DNA of 11,980 bases. Source: Sulfidibacterium sp964588415 (GTDB lineage Bacteria; Bacteroidota; Bacteroidia; Bacteroidales; F082). This document shows, piece after piece, positions 1-5,531 of this stretch (position 1 is its first letter; every line of letters starts with the position of its first letter). The translations under genes and the position numbers were made by a program. The stretch covers positions 1 to 11,980 of the forward strand of contig CAZPPK010000089.1 of the NCBI GenBank assembly GCA_964588415.1, given 5' to 3'. The notes beneath the pieces are model-generated. The model did not search any database and had not been told where the DNA came from. It worked only from the letters and a program-made list of their open reading frames with translations.

Positions 1-166
1 TGCAAACATAAAGAAAGGTTTTTTAATATGCAATGTTATTGTGATATTTTTAACAAAGAAATCTACATCATCTGCTGCCTGATTTATCACTCGAAGAGTC
101 TATCAGAAATTATAACAAAAAATATCTATTTCCCCTGACTGGAGCATGAATGTTTCGCGTGTCAAT

Positions 167-191
167 AAAAAGCCTATAAACCAAGCTTTTT
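167..191 (-). terminator. weak candidate terminator after the GT2 gene
   Basis: On the minus strand, about 20 nt past the GT2 stop codon, AAAAAGC (191-185) can pair with GCTTTTT (173-167) across an 11-nt loop, giving a 7-bp stem whose 3' arm ends in a run of T. The stem has only two G-C pairs, so it would be a weak intrinsic terminator for the three-gene minus-strand operon. I see no convincing gene or other signal in the rest of positions 1-210. Confidence 0.3.
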
Positions 192-210
192 ACCCAATAT
201 CAGACAGTTG

Positions 211-966
211 CTAGTTAGTTTTAATCCCTGCAAAAATCTTAAACTTACCCAGCTTTGATTTCTGTAAAAAATAGAGCATGCTAACCTGCAAAACGCCAAG
301 GCCATACTTCACGCTGCGCTTAAAGTTGATGGAAGAACTTTCTTCTTCATATTTGGTAGGACAGGTGATCTCTGCAATTTCAAATCCTGCATAAAAGATC
401 TGGGCCAGCATCTGGTTATCGAAAACAAAATCGTCGGAGCAGGTATCGAACGGAATACTTTTCAACACTTTGCCTGAGAATGCCCGGTAACCCGTGTGAT
501 ACTCCGACAACTTTTGACTCATCAGAATGTTTTGTGTCAGGGTCAGAAATCGGTTAGAAACATACTTGTACCATGGCATACCGCCTTTTAAAGCGCCTTT
601 GCCCAAAATCCGGGAGCCAATCACCACTTCATACACTCCGTTGGCAATGAGATAACACATGGAATGGATCAACTTGGGCGTGTATTGATAATCAGGATGC
701 AACATCACCACAATATCGGCATTCAGCGAAAGCGCTTTCTTGTAACAACTTTTCTGGTTTCCACCGTATCCTTTGTTCACTTCATGTTCAATGATATTTT
801 TGATCCCCAGCCGGGTTGCAACTTGCAATGTTTCATCGCTGCTCCGGTCATCCACCAGAATCACATCATCCACAATGTCGAAAGGAATTTCTTTGTACGT
901 CATTTCCAATGTTTGTGCTGCATTGTAAGCGGGCAACACCACAACTACTTTTTTCTGATCTATCAT
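211..966 (-). CDS. GT2 family glycosyltransferase, polyprenyl-phosphate sugar synthase-like
   Basis: This 251-residue cytoplasmic GT-A fold enzyme resembles the dolichyl-phosphate mannose/glucose synthase branch of family GT2. Visible motifs, in order, are LPAYNA (11-16) near the N terminus, VDDRSSDET (38-46) for nucleotide-sugar binding, NKGYGGNQ (64-71), HPDYQYTP (90-97) at the position of the metal-binding DxD-type motif, GSR (117-119), and YHTGYRAFS (156-164). There is no C-terminal membrane domain, only a short basic tail, so it would act at the inner face of the membrane. The family transfers a sugar from a nucleotide donor to a polyprenyl phosphate; the sugar here is unknown. The ATG start overlaps the stop of the upstream GT39 gene by 4 nt (ATGA, 963-966), indicating translational coupling. 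I infer that it supplies the lipid-linked donor used by that GT39 enzyme. Confidence 0.85.
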   Translation of the reverse strand: MIDQKKVVVVLPAYNAAQTLEMTYKEIPFDIVDDVILVDDRSSDETLQVATRLGIKNIIEHEVNKGYGGNQKSCYKKALSLNADIVVMLHPDYQYTPKLIHSMCYLIANGVYEVVIGSRILGKGALKGGMPWYKYVSNRFLTLTQNILMSQKLSEYHTGYRAFSGKVLKSIPFDTCSDDFVFDNQMLAQIFYAGFEIAEITCPTKYEEESSSINFKRSVKYGLGVLQVSMLYFLQKSKLGKFKIFAGIKTN

Positions 967-2633
967 TTGGAGTTTAAAGTTTTGAAGGGTAAAAAAGCTG
1001 GTTTACCAAAAAAGGCAAATCCATTTTTTATGTACAGCAAGGAGAAATCCGGATAACGTTTCTGAAATTCACGATAGGAAGTTATTTTGGTTACCACGTA
1101 CACCGGCTTGGTGAAATTTCCTTTTAAAAGGCTTTCCTCATCAATCCGTGTCCCGTTTTCGGGCGGTTGCTTTTTGAAATAAAAATACTGGGCATAGCTT
1201 TTAAATCCCCAAACTTCCATAAAGCAATCCTGTTTAGCATGATTCTGATAAAATTCAATGGCCGCATTTTGCGAATACTGCTCAATTTTCGGAGTGATGA
1301 TAAAAATGGTAAGTGTAGTATAAATCAACGAAGTAATGAAGATTCCAGTCACCATCTTCAGAATTTGTTTTCTAAATAAAATCAGCGAAAGCATAATTCC
1401 CACTATCAGCATCACACCTAACAGAAATTCATATCCAGACCAGTGAACGGTCGCCTGTAGATTTCCCACGGCAAAGGGATCTTTAATCCAATCTTTGGCA
1501 ATAATTTGATCTTTATATTTCACAAACAATTGCAGCAAAATCAAGGCAGAACCTTCTAAAACAGTCATCACTATCAAGATAGTTTTCAGCCAGTTTCTGA
1601 ACTTCATTTTTTTCTCTACCATTTGCATGATGGCATAAGTAGCGAGAAACGTTAACGGGAAATAGCAATAAGATGAGTAATGTATAATTTTGGTTTTCAC
1701 GATAGTAAACAGGATCAGCACCACCCAGAAGCTGATCATCATCCAGTTCCTGAAGAGCTTTTGAGTATTGTTTTGATCCTTAAACTTTCTGAAAGCGGCG
1801 AGTGCAAATATGGATGCCGGAAAAACGCCCACAAATAAGACCACAAAATGATACATCAGGAATCCGCCGTGACCGGCATCTTTTTGAGAGAAAAGACGAA
1901 TCTGGTATTGGATAAATTCAAGGATCAGATAAGCTTTTCCGTTCATTATCTGAAGAATAAACCAAAAACCGCCAATCAGCGCCAGAGTGATTCCATAAAT
2001 CAGAAGAAACCGCAGATTGAAGACTTTTTTCCAACTCCTGTCATAAATAAGCCAAACGCCTAGTGCCAGCAGAAAATCCAGCAACGCCACCGGCCCTTTG
2101 GTCATGATGCCCAACCCGATGGAAGCGGCAGACAGAAATATGAACCAGTTTTTGTTTCTCTTTCCTTCAGGCGAAAGATAAATCACCATGAAATAAATTC
2201 CCAGAAAAATGAAGAGATTGAACCAGGGATCGATGATGCCCGAATGGAAATACATTTGCGGCAAAATGGAACCTGCATAAACCAATACCCACAACAAACC
2301 AAAACGATGACTGAAATGTTTTTCACCAATCAAATACAACGTTATTAAGGTTACAATCCCGACTATGGCATCAGGAAATCTTGCTGCAAATGCGTTGATA
2401 CCAAAGGTTTTCATGGCCAGGACCTGCATCCAGATAAAAAGAGGCGGCTTTTCCCAGAAGGGCAAAAAGTTGATTTGAACAGTCAGGTAATTATGGGTAA
2501 GCAGCATTTCGCGTGCCGACTCGGCAAAATTGATCTCGTCCCAGTCAAACAGATGCACCCCACCCAAAAACGGGATAAACAAAAGCGCTCCCACCGCTGC
2601 GATGAGCAATACCGTTAATGTTTTCTTATTCAT
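963..2633 (-). CDS. GT39 (ArnT/PMT-like) integral membrane glycosyltransferase
   Basis: This 556-residue protein begins with a hydrophobic helix (about 6-24), followed by a periplasmic loop with the family's acidic signature FDWDEINFAESAREML (29-44; D30, D32, E33 are candidate catalytic/metal residues). Next come FWEKPP (59-64), a series of about a dozen hydrophobic segments, an LTKGPV-like motif (IMTKGPV, about 175-181) and KTKIIHYSSY (about 313-322), which matches the K-x-H/Y region of ArnT. The C-terminal ~110 residues are soluble. The length matches ArnT relatives (about 550). The family moves a sugar from a polyprenyl phosphate to lipid A or protein on the periplasmic side. The acceptor here is unknown, and it need not be aminoarabinose because no arn genes are visible. 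It overlaps the PAP2 gene upstream by 8 nt and the GT2 gene downstream by 4 nt, so the three are almost certainly co-translated. Confidence 0.85.
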   Translation of the reverse strand: MNKKTLTVLLIAAVGALLFIPFLGGVHLFDWDEINFAESAREMLLTHNYLTVQINFLPFWEKPPLFIWMQVLAMKTFGINAFAARFPDAIVGIVTLITLYLIGEKHFSHRFGLLWVLVYAGSILPQMYFHSGIIDPWFNLFIFLGIYFMVIYLSPEGKRNKNWFIFLSAASIGLGIMTKGPVALLDFLLALGVWLIYDRSWKKVFNLRFLLIYGITLALIGGFWFILQIMNGKAYLILEFIQYQIRLFSQKDAGHGGFLMYHFVVLFVGVFPASIFALAAFRKFKDQNNTQKLFRNWMMISFWVVLILFTIVKTKIIHYSSYCYFPLTFLATYAIMQMVEKKMKFRNWLKTILIVMTVLEGSALILLQLFVKYKDQIIAKDWIKDPFAVGNLQATVHWSGYEFLLGVMLIVGIMLSLILFRKQILKMVTGIFITSLIYTTLTIFIITPKIEQYSQNAAIEFYQNHAKQDCFMEVWGFKSYAQYFYFKKQPPENGTRIDEESLLKGNFTKPVYVVTKITSYREFQKRYPDFSLLYIKNGFAFFGKPAFLPFKTLNSK

Positions 2634-3276
2634 GTTTCTTTTTATAAAACAGAGGATGATTAAACTTATCGGGGTAATAATGCTTTTGAAAGAAGATTAT
2701 TACTGTCACCATTGTTAAACCCCCAATCAGAGATCCAGTTTCCACATCAATTAAAAAATGTTGCGACAAATAAATACGCGAAAATGCTGTGAGAAAAGCC
2801 AACAAAAACCAAAGAACTTTCACCCAATGATTGCGGGTAATGTATATTAGTATAATAAAAAGTCCAAAAGCAGAAGCAGAATGCCCGGAAGGAAAACTGT
2901 TGTATAAATGCATCGTTTCTCCGGGGATTAGATAAAGCTGGTGAATGCCTTTAAAATAAGCCGCCGGCCGCAAAACATGTGGAAATACCAAATGTTTTAA
3001 CCCCTGAACAATCAGGGTAATAAAAAAATTCCCCACTATATAAATTAAAGCATAACGAACCTTAATAAACAACAAAATTAAAAAGGCCACAAGCACGCCC
3101 CAACTTCCCACGTAAGTAATGTATTTAAAAAGCGTATCAAAAAAAGGGGTATGCCATTGATTGATGGTCAAGTGGATTTCCGCTTTAGGGAATAAAATTA
3201 AGGCTGCGCTTCCCAGTAACAGGAAAAAGAAATACAAAGAGAGGACCAGTTTATTTTGCTGAAAAAATGCTTTCAT
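2626..3276 (-). CDS. PAP2-family membrane phosphatase
   Basis: This 216-residue protein has about five or six membrane segments and the full type 2 phosphatidic acid phosphatase signature. Motif 1 is K94 followed by RP at 103-104 (KX8RP spacing). Motif 2 is PSGH (129-132). Motif 3 is SRIYLSQHFLIDV, with R167, the nucleophile H173 and D177. The family dephosphorylates lipid phosphates or pyrophosphates outside the inner membrane; undecaprenyl pyrophosphate recycling or lipid A dephosphorylation are the likeliest roles, and the sequence does not decide between them. I use the ATG at 3276 (MKAFFQQNKL). An in-frame TTG at 3312 would add 12 residues but is a poor start and gives an atypical N terminus. 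It is the first gene of the minus-strand operon, divergent from trp, and overlaps the GT39 gene. Confidence 0.85.
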   Translation of the reverse strand: MKAFFQQNKLVLSLYFFFLLLGSAALILFPKAEIHLTINQWHTPFFDTLFKYITYVGSWGVLVAFLILLFIKVRYALIYIVGNFFITLIVQGLKHLVFPHVLRPAAYFKGIHQLYLIPGETMHLYNSFPSGHSASAFGLFIILIYITRNHWVKVLWFLLAFLTAFSRIYLSQHFLIDVETGSLIGGLTMVTVIIFFQKHYYPDKFNHPLFYKKKHE

Positions 3277-3351
3277 AGATGAAAAATAACCTGGTAAAAA
3301 GATAAATCCCAATGTTTTTATTAACCGGTTTCATTGTCTTTTTACCAGCTC

Positions 3352-3359
3352 CAAAATTA
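3352..3359 (-). promoter_or_regulatory. candidate -7 box for the PAP2-GT39-GT2 operon
   Basis: On the minus strand the sequence TAATTTTG matches the Bacteroidota -7 consensus TAnnTTTG exactly. Transcription would start near 3345, about 70 nt before the PAP2 ATG. No clear TTG/TTTG -33 element is visible 17-23 nt further upstream, so support rests on the -7 box and its location. Confidence 0.35.
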
Positions 3360-3443
3360 GGCTTTTTTGAGGATTTGCAGGATATGTTTGAAACTTATGG
3401 TTTTTAAGGAAAGATACAAGATCTACGGCACCATGCATGAATA

Positions 3444-3465
3444 GCCCGGGGTTTAAACTCCGGGC
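3444..3465. repeat. 22-nt GC-rich palindrome centred on GTTTAAAC
   Basis: GCCCGGGGTTT (3444-3454) pairs with AAACTCCGGGC (3455-3465) across its whole length, with one G·U pair and no spacer. As DNA it is a near-perfect palindrome; as RNA it would need a small terminal loop. No T-run follows on the plus strand and only ATTCATG follows on the minus strand, so it is not an obvious terminator. A dispersed palindromic repeat is the best description. Confidence 0.6.
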
Positions 3466-3490
3466 AACTGAAAAAAGCTTTACTAATTCT

Positions 3491-3540
3491 ATCTGGCGTC
3501 CGCTAGTGACAGATCTCTTGTCCCGCTCGCTGGTCTGGAT
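3491..3540. repeat. degenerate CCGCTAG-type repeat pair
   Basis: ATCTG (3491-3495) is inverted as CAGAT (3510-3514) around a GTCCGCTAG core. A related string with GTCCCGCT and CTGGAT follows at 3520-3540. The two halves look like decayed copies of one short palindromic repeat. The similarity is imperfect and the call is tentative. Confidence 0.3.
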
Positions 3541-3614
3541 TTTTCTACAAAAACAACCGTTATGGCGATGAATCTGGGGAAGGGATTATTCACTTGCCGA
3601 AAACAATTAACATT

Positions 3615-3642
3615 GTAGTGATGCCATGCATGGCGTCACTAC
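3615..3642. repeat. 28-nt near-perfect palindrome
   Basis: GTAGTGATGCCATG (3615-3628) pairs with CATGGCGTCACTAC (3629-3642): 13 Watson-Crick pairs and one G·U, with no spacer. It contains the inner palindrome GCCATGCATGGC. There is no adjacent T-run, so a terminator is unlikely. It resembles a REP-type intergenic element or a protein-binding palindrome, and it lies about 330 nt from the trp promoter, too far for a typical operator. Confidence 0.6.
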
Positions 3643-3658
3643 TGCAGGAACTGAACAG

Positions 3659-3678
3659 GCACAAGTGCATACTTGCGC
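3659..3678. repeat. short hairpin repeat with GCAT loop
   Basis: GCACAAGT (3659-3666) pairs with ACTTGCGC (3671-3678), with one A·C mismatch, around a 4-nt GCAT loop. It lies 16 nt after the 28-nt palindrome and may belong to the same composite repeat. Confidence 0.4.
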
Positions 3679-3699
3679 TATGTTTGCTTTTTGTTTTTC

Positions 3700-3730
3700 A
3701 TTCTTCTCTCGCCTTAGAAGAGAAAAGAAT
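3700..3730. repeat. purine/pyrimidine inverted repeat
   Basis: ATTCTTCTCT (3700-3709) is inverted as AGAG plus AAAAGAAT (3719-3730), with two extra A residues in the right arm and a loop of about 9 nt. The sequence is low in complexity (pyrimidine-rich arm, purine-rich arm), so the pairing is partly expected from composition. Confidence 0.3.
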
Positions 3731-3758
3731 CTGTAATGAAAAGAAAAACAGATATTTA

Positions 3759-3811
3759 TAGACCCTTCGTTTCACTCAGGGTGACAAAAAATGGCGTTTT
3801 GCAAAGGTCTA
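3759..3811. repeat. TAGACC...GGTCTA-bounded repeat element
   Basis: TAGACC (3759-3764) and GGTCTA (3806-3811) form terminal inverted repeats around a 41-nt interior. The interior contains a smaller hairpin, ACCCT (3762-3766) with AGGGT (3778-3782), and the string TTCGTTTCACTCAGGGTGACA. I recall strings of this kind (CCCTTCG...CTCAGGGTGACA) as multi-copy intergenic repeats in several Bacteroidota genomes. That recollection is not checked here. Confidence 0.45.
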
Positions 3812-3895
3812 GGATTGCGAATCCGAATGAGCCAATAATCCAACTGGAGCCAGTGAGATTTTATTGATTTTCAACGGTCTGTATATCAACACGAT

Positions 3896-3927
3896 AAATA
3901 AGTATTCTTTGTTAAGAATACTTATTT
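3896..3927. promoter_or_regulatory. 14-bp perfect inverted repeat upstream of the trp promoter
   Basis: AAATAAGTATTCTT (3896-3909) is exactly inverted as AAGAATACTTATTT (3914-3927) around the 4-nt spacer TGTT. The right arm ends 12 nt before the -33 element of the trp promoter. It could be an operator for a DNA-binding regulator of trp, or a hairpin ending readthrough from upstream. The stem is AT-rich and is not followed by a long T-run, which makes an efficient terminator less likely. Its role is unknown. Confidence 0.5.
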
Positions 3928-3939
3928 CTGAAATATTTC

Positions 3940-3971
3940 TTGCTTTCTATAAATTTTTATCTCTATTTTTG
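3940..3971 (+). promoter_or_regulatory. trp operon promoter, Bacteroidota type
   Basis: TTG (3940-3942) and TATTTTTG (3964-3971) are separated by 21 nt. This fits the Bacteroidota housekeeping pattern of a -33 TTTG/TTG and a -7 TAnnTTTG with 17-23 nt between them; the -7 box matches every fixed base. The predicted transcription start, about 4-7 nt past the -7 box, falls at about 3975-3978. That leaves almost no 5' untranslated sequence before the leader peptide ATG at 3979. Confidence 0.65.
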
Positions 3972-3978
3972 CCACGAT

Positions 3979-4032
3979 ATGAAAATGAACAGAAATACAA
4001 ATTGGTGGTGGCTCTTTTTCGTCCTGAACTGA
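3979..4032 (+). CDS. trpL: trp operon leader peptide
   Basis: This 17-codon reading frame encodes MKMNRNTNWWWLFFVLN and ends in TGA at 4030-4032. Three consecutive TGG codons (4003-4011) in so short a peptide, just before a strong terminator and trpE, are the hallmark of a transcription-attenuation leader. When charged tRNA-Trp is scarce the ribosome stalls on these codons and lets transcription continue into trpE. There is no Shine-Dalgarno sequence, and the promoter position implies a nearly leaderless start. A second in-frame ATG at 3985 would give a 15-residue peptide with the same Trp run. The peptide itself is expected to have no function beyond being translated. Confidence 0.85.
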   Translation: MKMNRNTNWWWLFFVLN

Positions 4033-4090
4033 CGTGAAGAAGAACGCTTGTATAATTTATAAATCAAACGGCTTGTCGAATTCACGACAG
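4029..4090 (+). promoter_or_regulatory. candidate antiterminator pairing of the trp attenuator
   Basis: CTGACGTGAA (4029-4038), which overlaps the trpL stop codon, can pair with TTCACGACAG (4081-4090), with nine pairs and one A·A mismatch. The second strand is the loop plus half of the 3' arm of the terminator, so the two structures exclude each other. A ribosome at the trpL stop would cover 4029-4038 and favour the terminator; a ribosome stalled on the Trp codons would leave it free. A second option is AACGCTTGT (4043-4051), a near copy of the terminator 5' arm that can pair with the 3' arm (4087-4096). Its CTTGTAT can also pair with ATACAA (3995-4000) just before the Trp codons. This was judged by eye, with no energies computed. 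Confidence 0.5.
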
Positions 4091-4102
4091 GCCGTTTTTT
4101 TT
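4066..4102 (+). terminator. trp attenuator intrinsic terminator
   Basis: AAACGGCTTGTCG (4066-4078) pairs with CGACAGGCCGTTT (4085-4097) to give a 13-bp stem (one G·U) with a 6-nt AATTCA loop, running into eight T residues (4095-4102). It lies between the trpL stop (4032) and the trpE ATG (4115), exactly where a transcription attenuator is expected. This is the strongest intrinsic terminator in the window. Confidence 0.88.
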
Positions 4103-4114
4103 AATATCAAAATC

Positions 4115-5521
4115 ATGAAGGAAAAAACCATTCTTGTTAAAACAAAAAAAATGCTGGCCGATACACTCACTCCCGTGGGATTGTACCTGAACCTAAGAGA
4201 TCAGTTTTACCATACATTTTTACTGGAAAGCTCCGATTATCACGGCAACGACAACAAATATTCCTTTGTCTGCCTCGATCCGCTGGCTTCTTTCAGCTTT
4301 GAAAACAAACACATTACAACACAATGCGGAAATCAGTCCGAAATCATTGAGCTTTCTTCAAAGCAAGAGCTAATACCAAAACTTCAGGAGTTTATAAGCA
4401 GTTTTCGTCTCCAACTGGAAGATGGAGAACCGGCGAGCGCCAACGGGTTTTTCGGTTACACTGCTTACGAGACAGTCCAGAATTTCGATACACTGGAATT
4501 TCATTCGAAAACACCTGAAAATGAACAAATCCCGCTCATGAATTATACGGCATTCCGATTTGTGCTGCGTTTCGATCATTTCAAAAATGAGTTGCTCATT
4601 ACAGAAAATCGTTTTCAGGAAGAAAATTCCCAAATGAAAAAGATTGAAAGTCTGCTCCAAATCAACAAATTTCCTTCCTATACTTTTCAGCTTACCGGTA
4701 AGGAAGAATCCAATGTTACCGGAAATCAGTACCTGGAAATGGTTAAGAAAGGCATTTCCCACTGCCACCGCGGTGATGTTTTTCAGATTGTTCTCTCCAG
4801 ACGATTTTCACAAAGCTTTCGCGGAGATGAGTTTAATGTTTACCGCGCTCTGCGATCCGTAAACCCATCTCCCTATCTGTTTTATTTCGATTATGGCAAC
4901 TTCAAACTTTTTGGCTCTTCACCGGAAGCACAACTAAAAGTAACAGGCGACAAAGCCGTTATCAACCCCATTGCCGGGACGTTTAAGAGAACCGGAAAAG
5001 ATGATGCAGACAAAGAGTTGGCCGGGAAACTGGCTGCCGATCCCAAAGAAAATTCTGAGCATACCATGCTGGTGGATTTGGCAAGGAACGATTTAAGCCG
5101 AAACGGGAAGAACGTTGTGGTTAAAACCTACAAAGAAATCCAGTACTACAGCCATGTGATCCATTTGGTTTCTGAAGTGGAAGCAACATTGAACGAGAAC
5201 TCCACGGCACTGCAGCTTTACGCCGATACTTTTCCCGCCGGGACCCTTTCGGGAGCGCCAAAATACAAAGCCATGGAATTGATTGATGAAATTGAAAACC
5301 GGAGCCGCGGCTTTTATGGCGGCGCCATAGGAATTATCGGATTTGACGGCTCTTTGAACCACGCCATAACCATTCGAAGCTTCATGAGCAAAAACAACAA
5401 ACTGCATTTTCAGGCAGGGGCTGGCATTGTCGTTTCTTCGGTACCGGAAAGCGAATTACAGGAAATCAATAACAAACTGGGTGCCTTAAAATCAGCCATA
5501 AAACTGGCAGAAACACTGTAA
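4115..5521 (+). CDS. trpE: anthranilate synthase component I
   Basis: TrpE converts chorismate and ammonia (from TrpG) to anthranilate, the first committed step of tryptophan synthesis. The 468-residue protein has the tryptophan feedback site LLESS (36-40) together with NPSPY (250-254). The chorismate-binding domain fills roughly 200-468, with IAGTFKRTG (287-294), the EHTMLVDLARNDLSR block (315-329), GTLSGAPK (376-383), GAIGIIGFDG (403-412) and GAGIV (435-439). The LLES and NPSPY motifs suggest TrpE and not PabB, and the operon agrees. I start at the ATG at 4115, just after the attenuator terminator; an in-frame GTG at 4034 would translate the terminator hairpin and is rejected. There is no Shine-Dalgarno sequence. 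Expression should be set by the upstream attenuator, and activity by Trp feedback. Confidence 0.95.
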   Translation: MKEKTILVKTKKMLADTLTPVGLYLNLRDQFYHTFLLESSDYHGNDNKYSFVCLDPLASFSFENKHITTQCGNQSEIIELSSKQELIPKLQEFISSFRLQLEDGEPASANGFFGYTAYETVQNFDTLEFHSKTPENEQIPLMNYTAFRFVLRFDHFKNELLITENRFQEENSQMKKIESLLQINKFPSYTFQLTGKEESNVTGNQYLEMVKKGISHCHRGDVFQIVLSRRFSQSFRGDEFNVYRALRSVNPSPYLFYFDYGNFKLFGSSPEAQLKVTGDKAVINPIAGTFKRTGKDDADKELAGKLAADPKENSEHTMLVDLARNDLSRNGKNVVVKTYKEIQYYSHVIHLVSEVEATLNENSTALQLYADTFPAGTLSGAPKYKAMELIDEIENRSRGFYGGAIGIIGFDGSLNHAITIRSFMSKNNKLHFQAGAGIVVSSVPESELQEINNKLGALKSAIKLAETL

Positions 5522-5531
5522 AATTTTAGAG

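Larger units (their letters stand above)
3421..3860. repeat. cluster of short palindromes in the divergent intergenic region
   Basis: The ~650 nt between the PAP2 promoter region and the trp promoter hold no convincing coding sequence. They hold at least six separate inverted repeats, some nearly perfect and GC-rich in an otherwise AT-rich spacer. CCATGCATG occurs twice (3431-3439 and 3624-3632). Two related strings starting GTCC (3498-3514 and 3520-3540) look like a degenerate direct repeat, and small palindromes GGATT-gcg-AATCC (3812-3824) and ACTGG-ag-CCAGT (3843-3854) follow. Such packing is typical of non-coding dispersed repeats that accumulate at safe intergenic sites. Individual stronger elements are listed separately. 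Confidence 0.55.

Noticed and set aside
28..138. A 36-codon plus-strand frame near the left edge
   Set aside because: It is short, of odd composition, and without motif, promoter or ribosome-binding support.
664..1056. A 130-codon plus-strand open frame antisense to the GT2 gene and the end of the GT39 gene
   Set aside because: It has no domain or promoter, and both genes on the other strand are clear family members.
3277..3312. A TTG start at 3312 for the PAP2 protein
   Set aside because: TTG is a poor start and the added residues do not resemble the family's N terminus. The ATG at 3276 gives a typical MKAFF...NK start.
3421..3860. A CRISPR array or tRNA gene in the repeat-rich spacer
   Set aside because: The palindromes differ from each other and are not regularly spaced. 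No cloverleaf with a recognisable T-arm could be found by eye.
4034..4114. A GTG start at 4034 that would extend TrpE by 27 residues
   Set aside because: The extension would translate the attenuator hairpin and its T-run. The ATG at 4115 gives a normal TrpE N terminus and sits just after the terminator.
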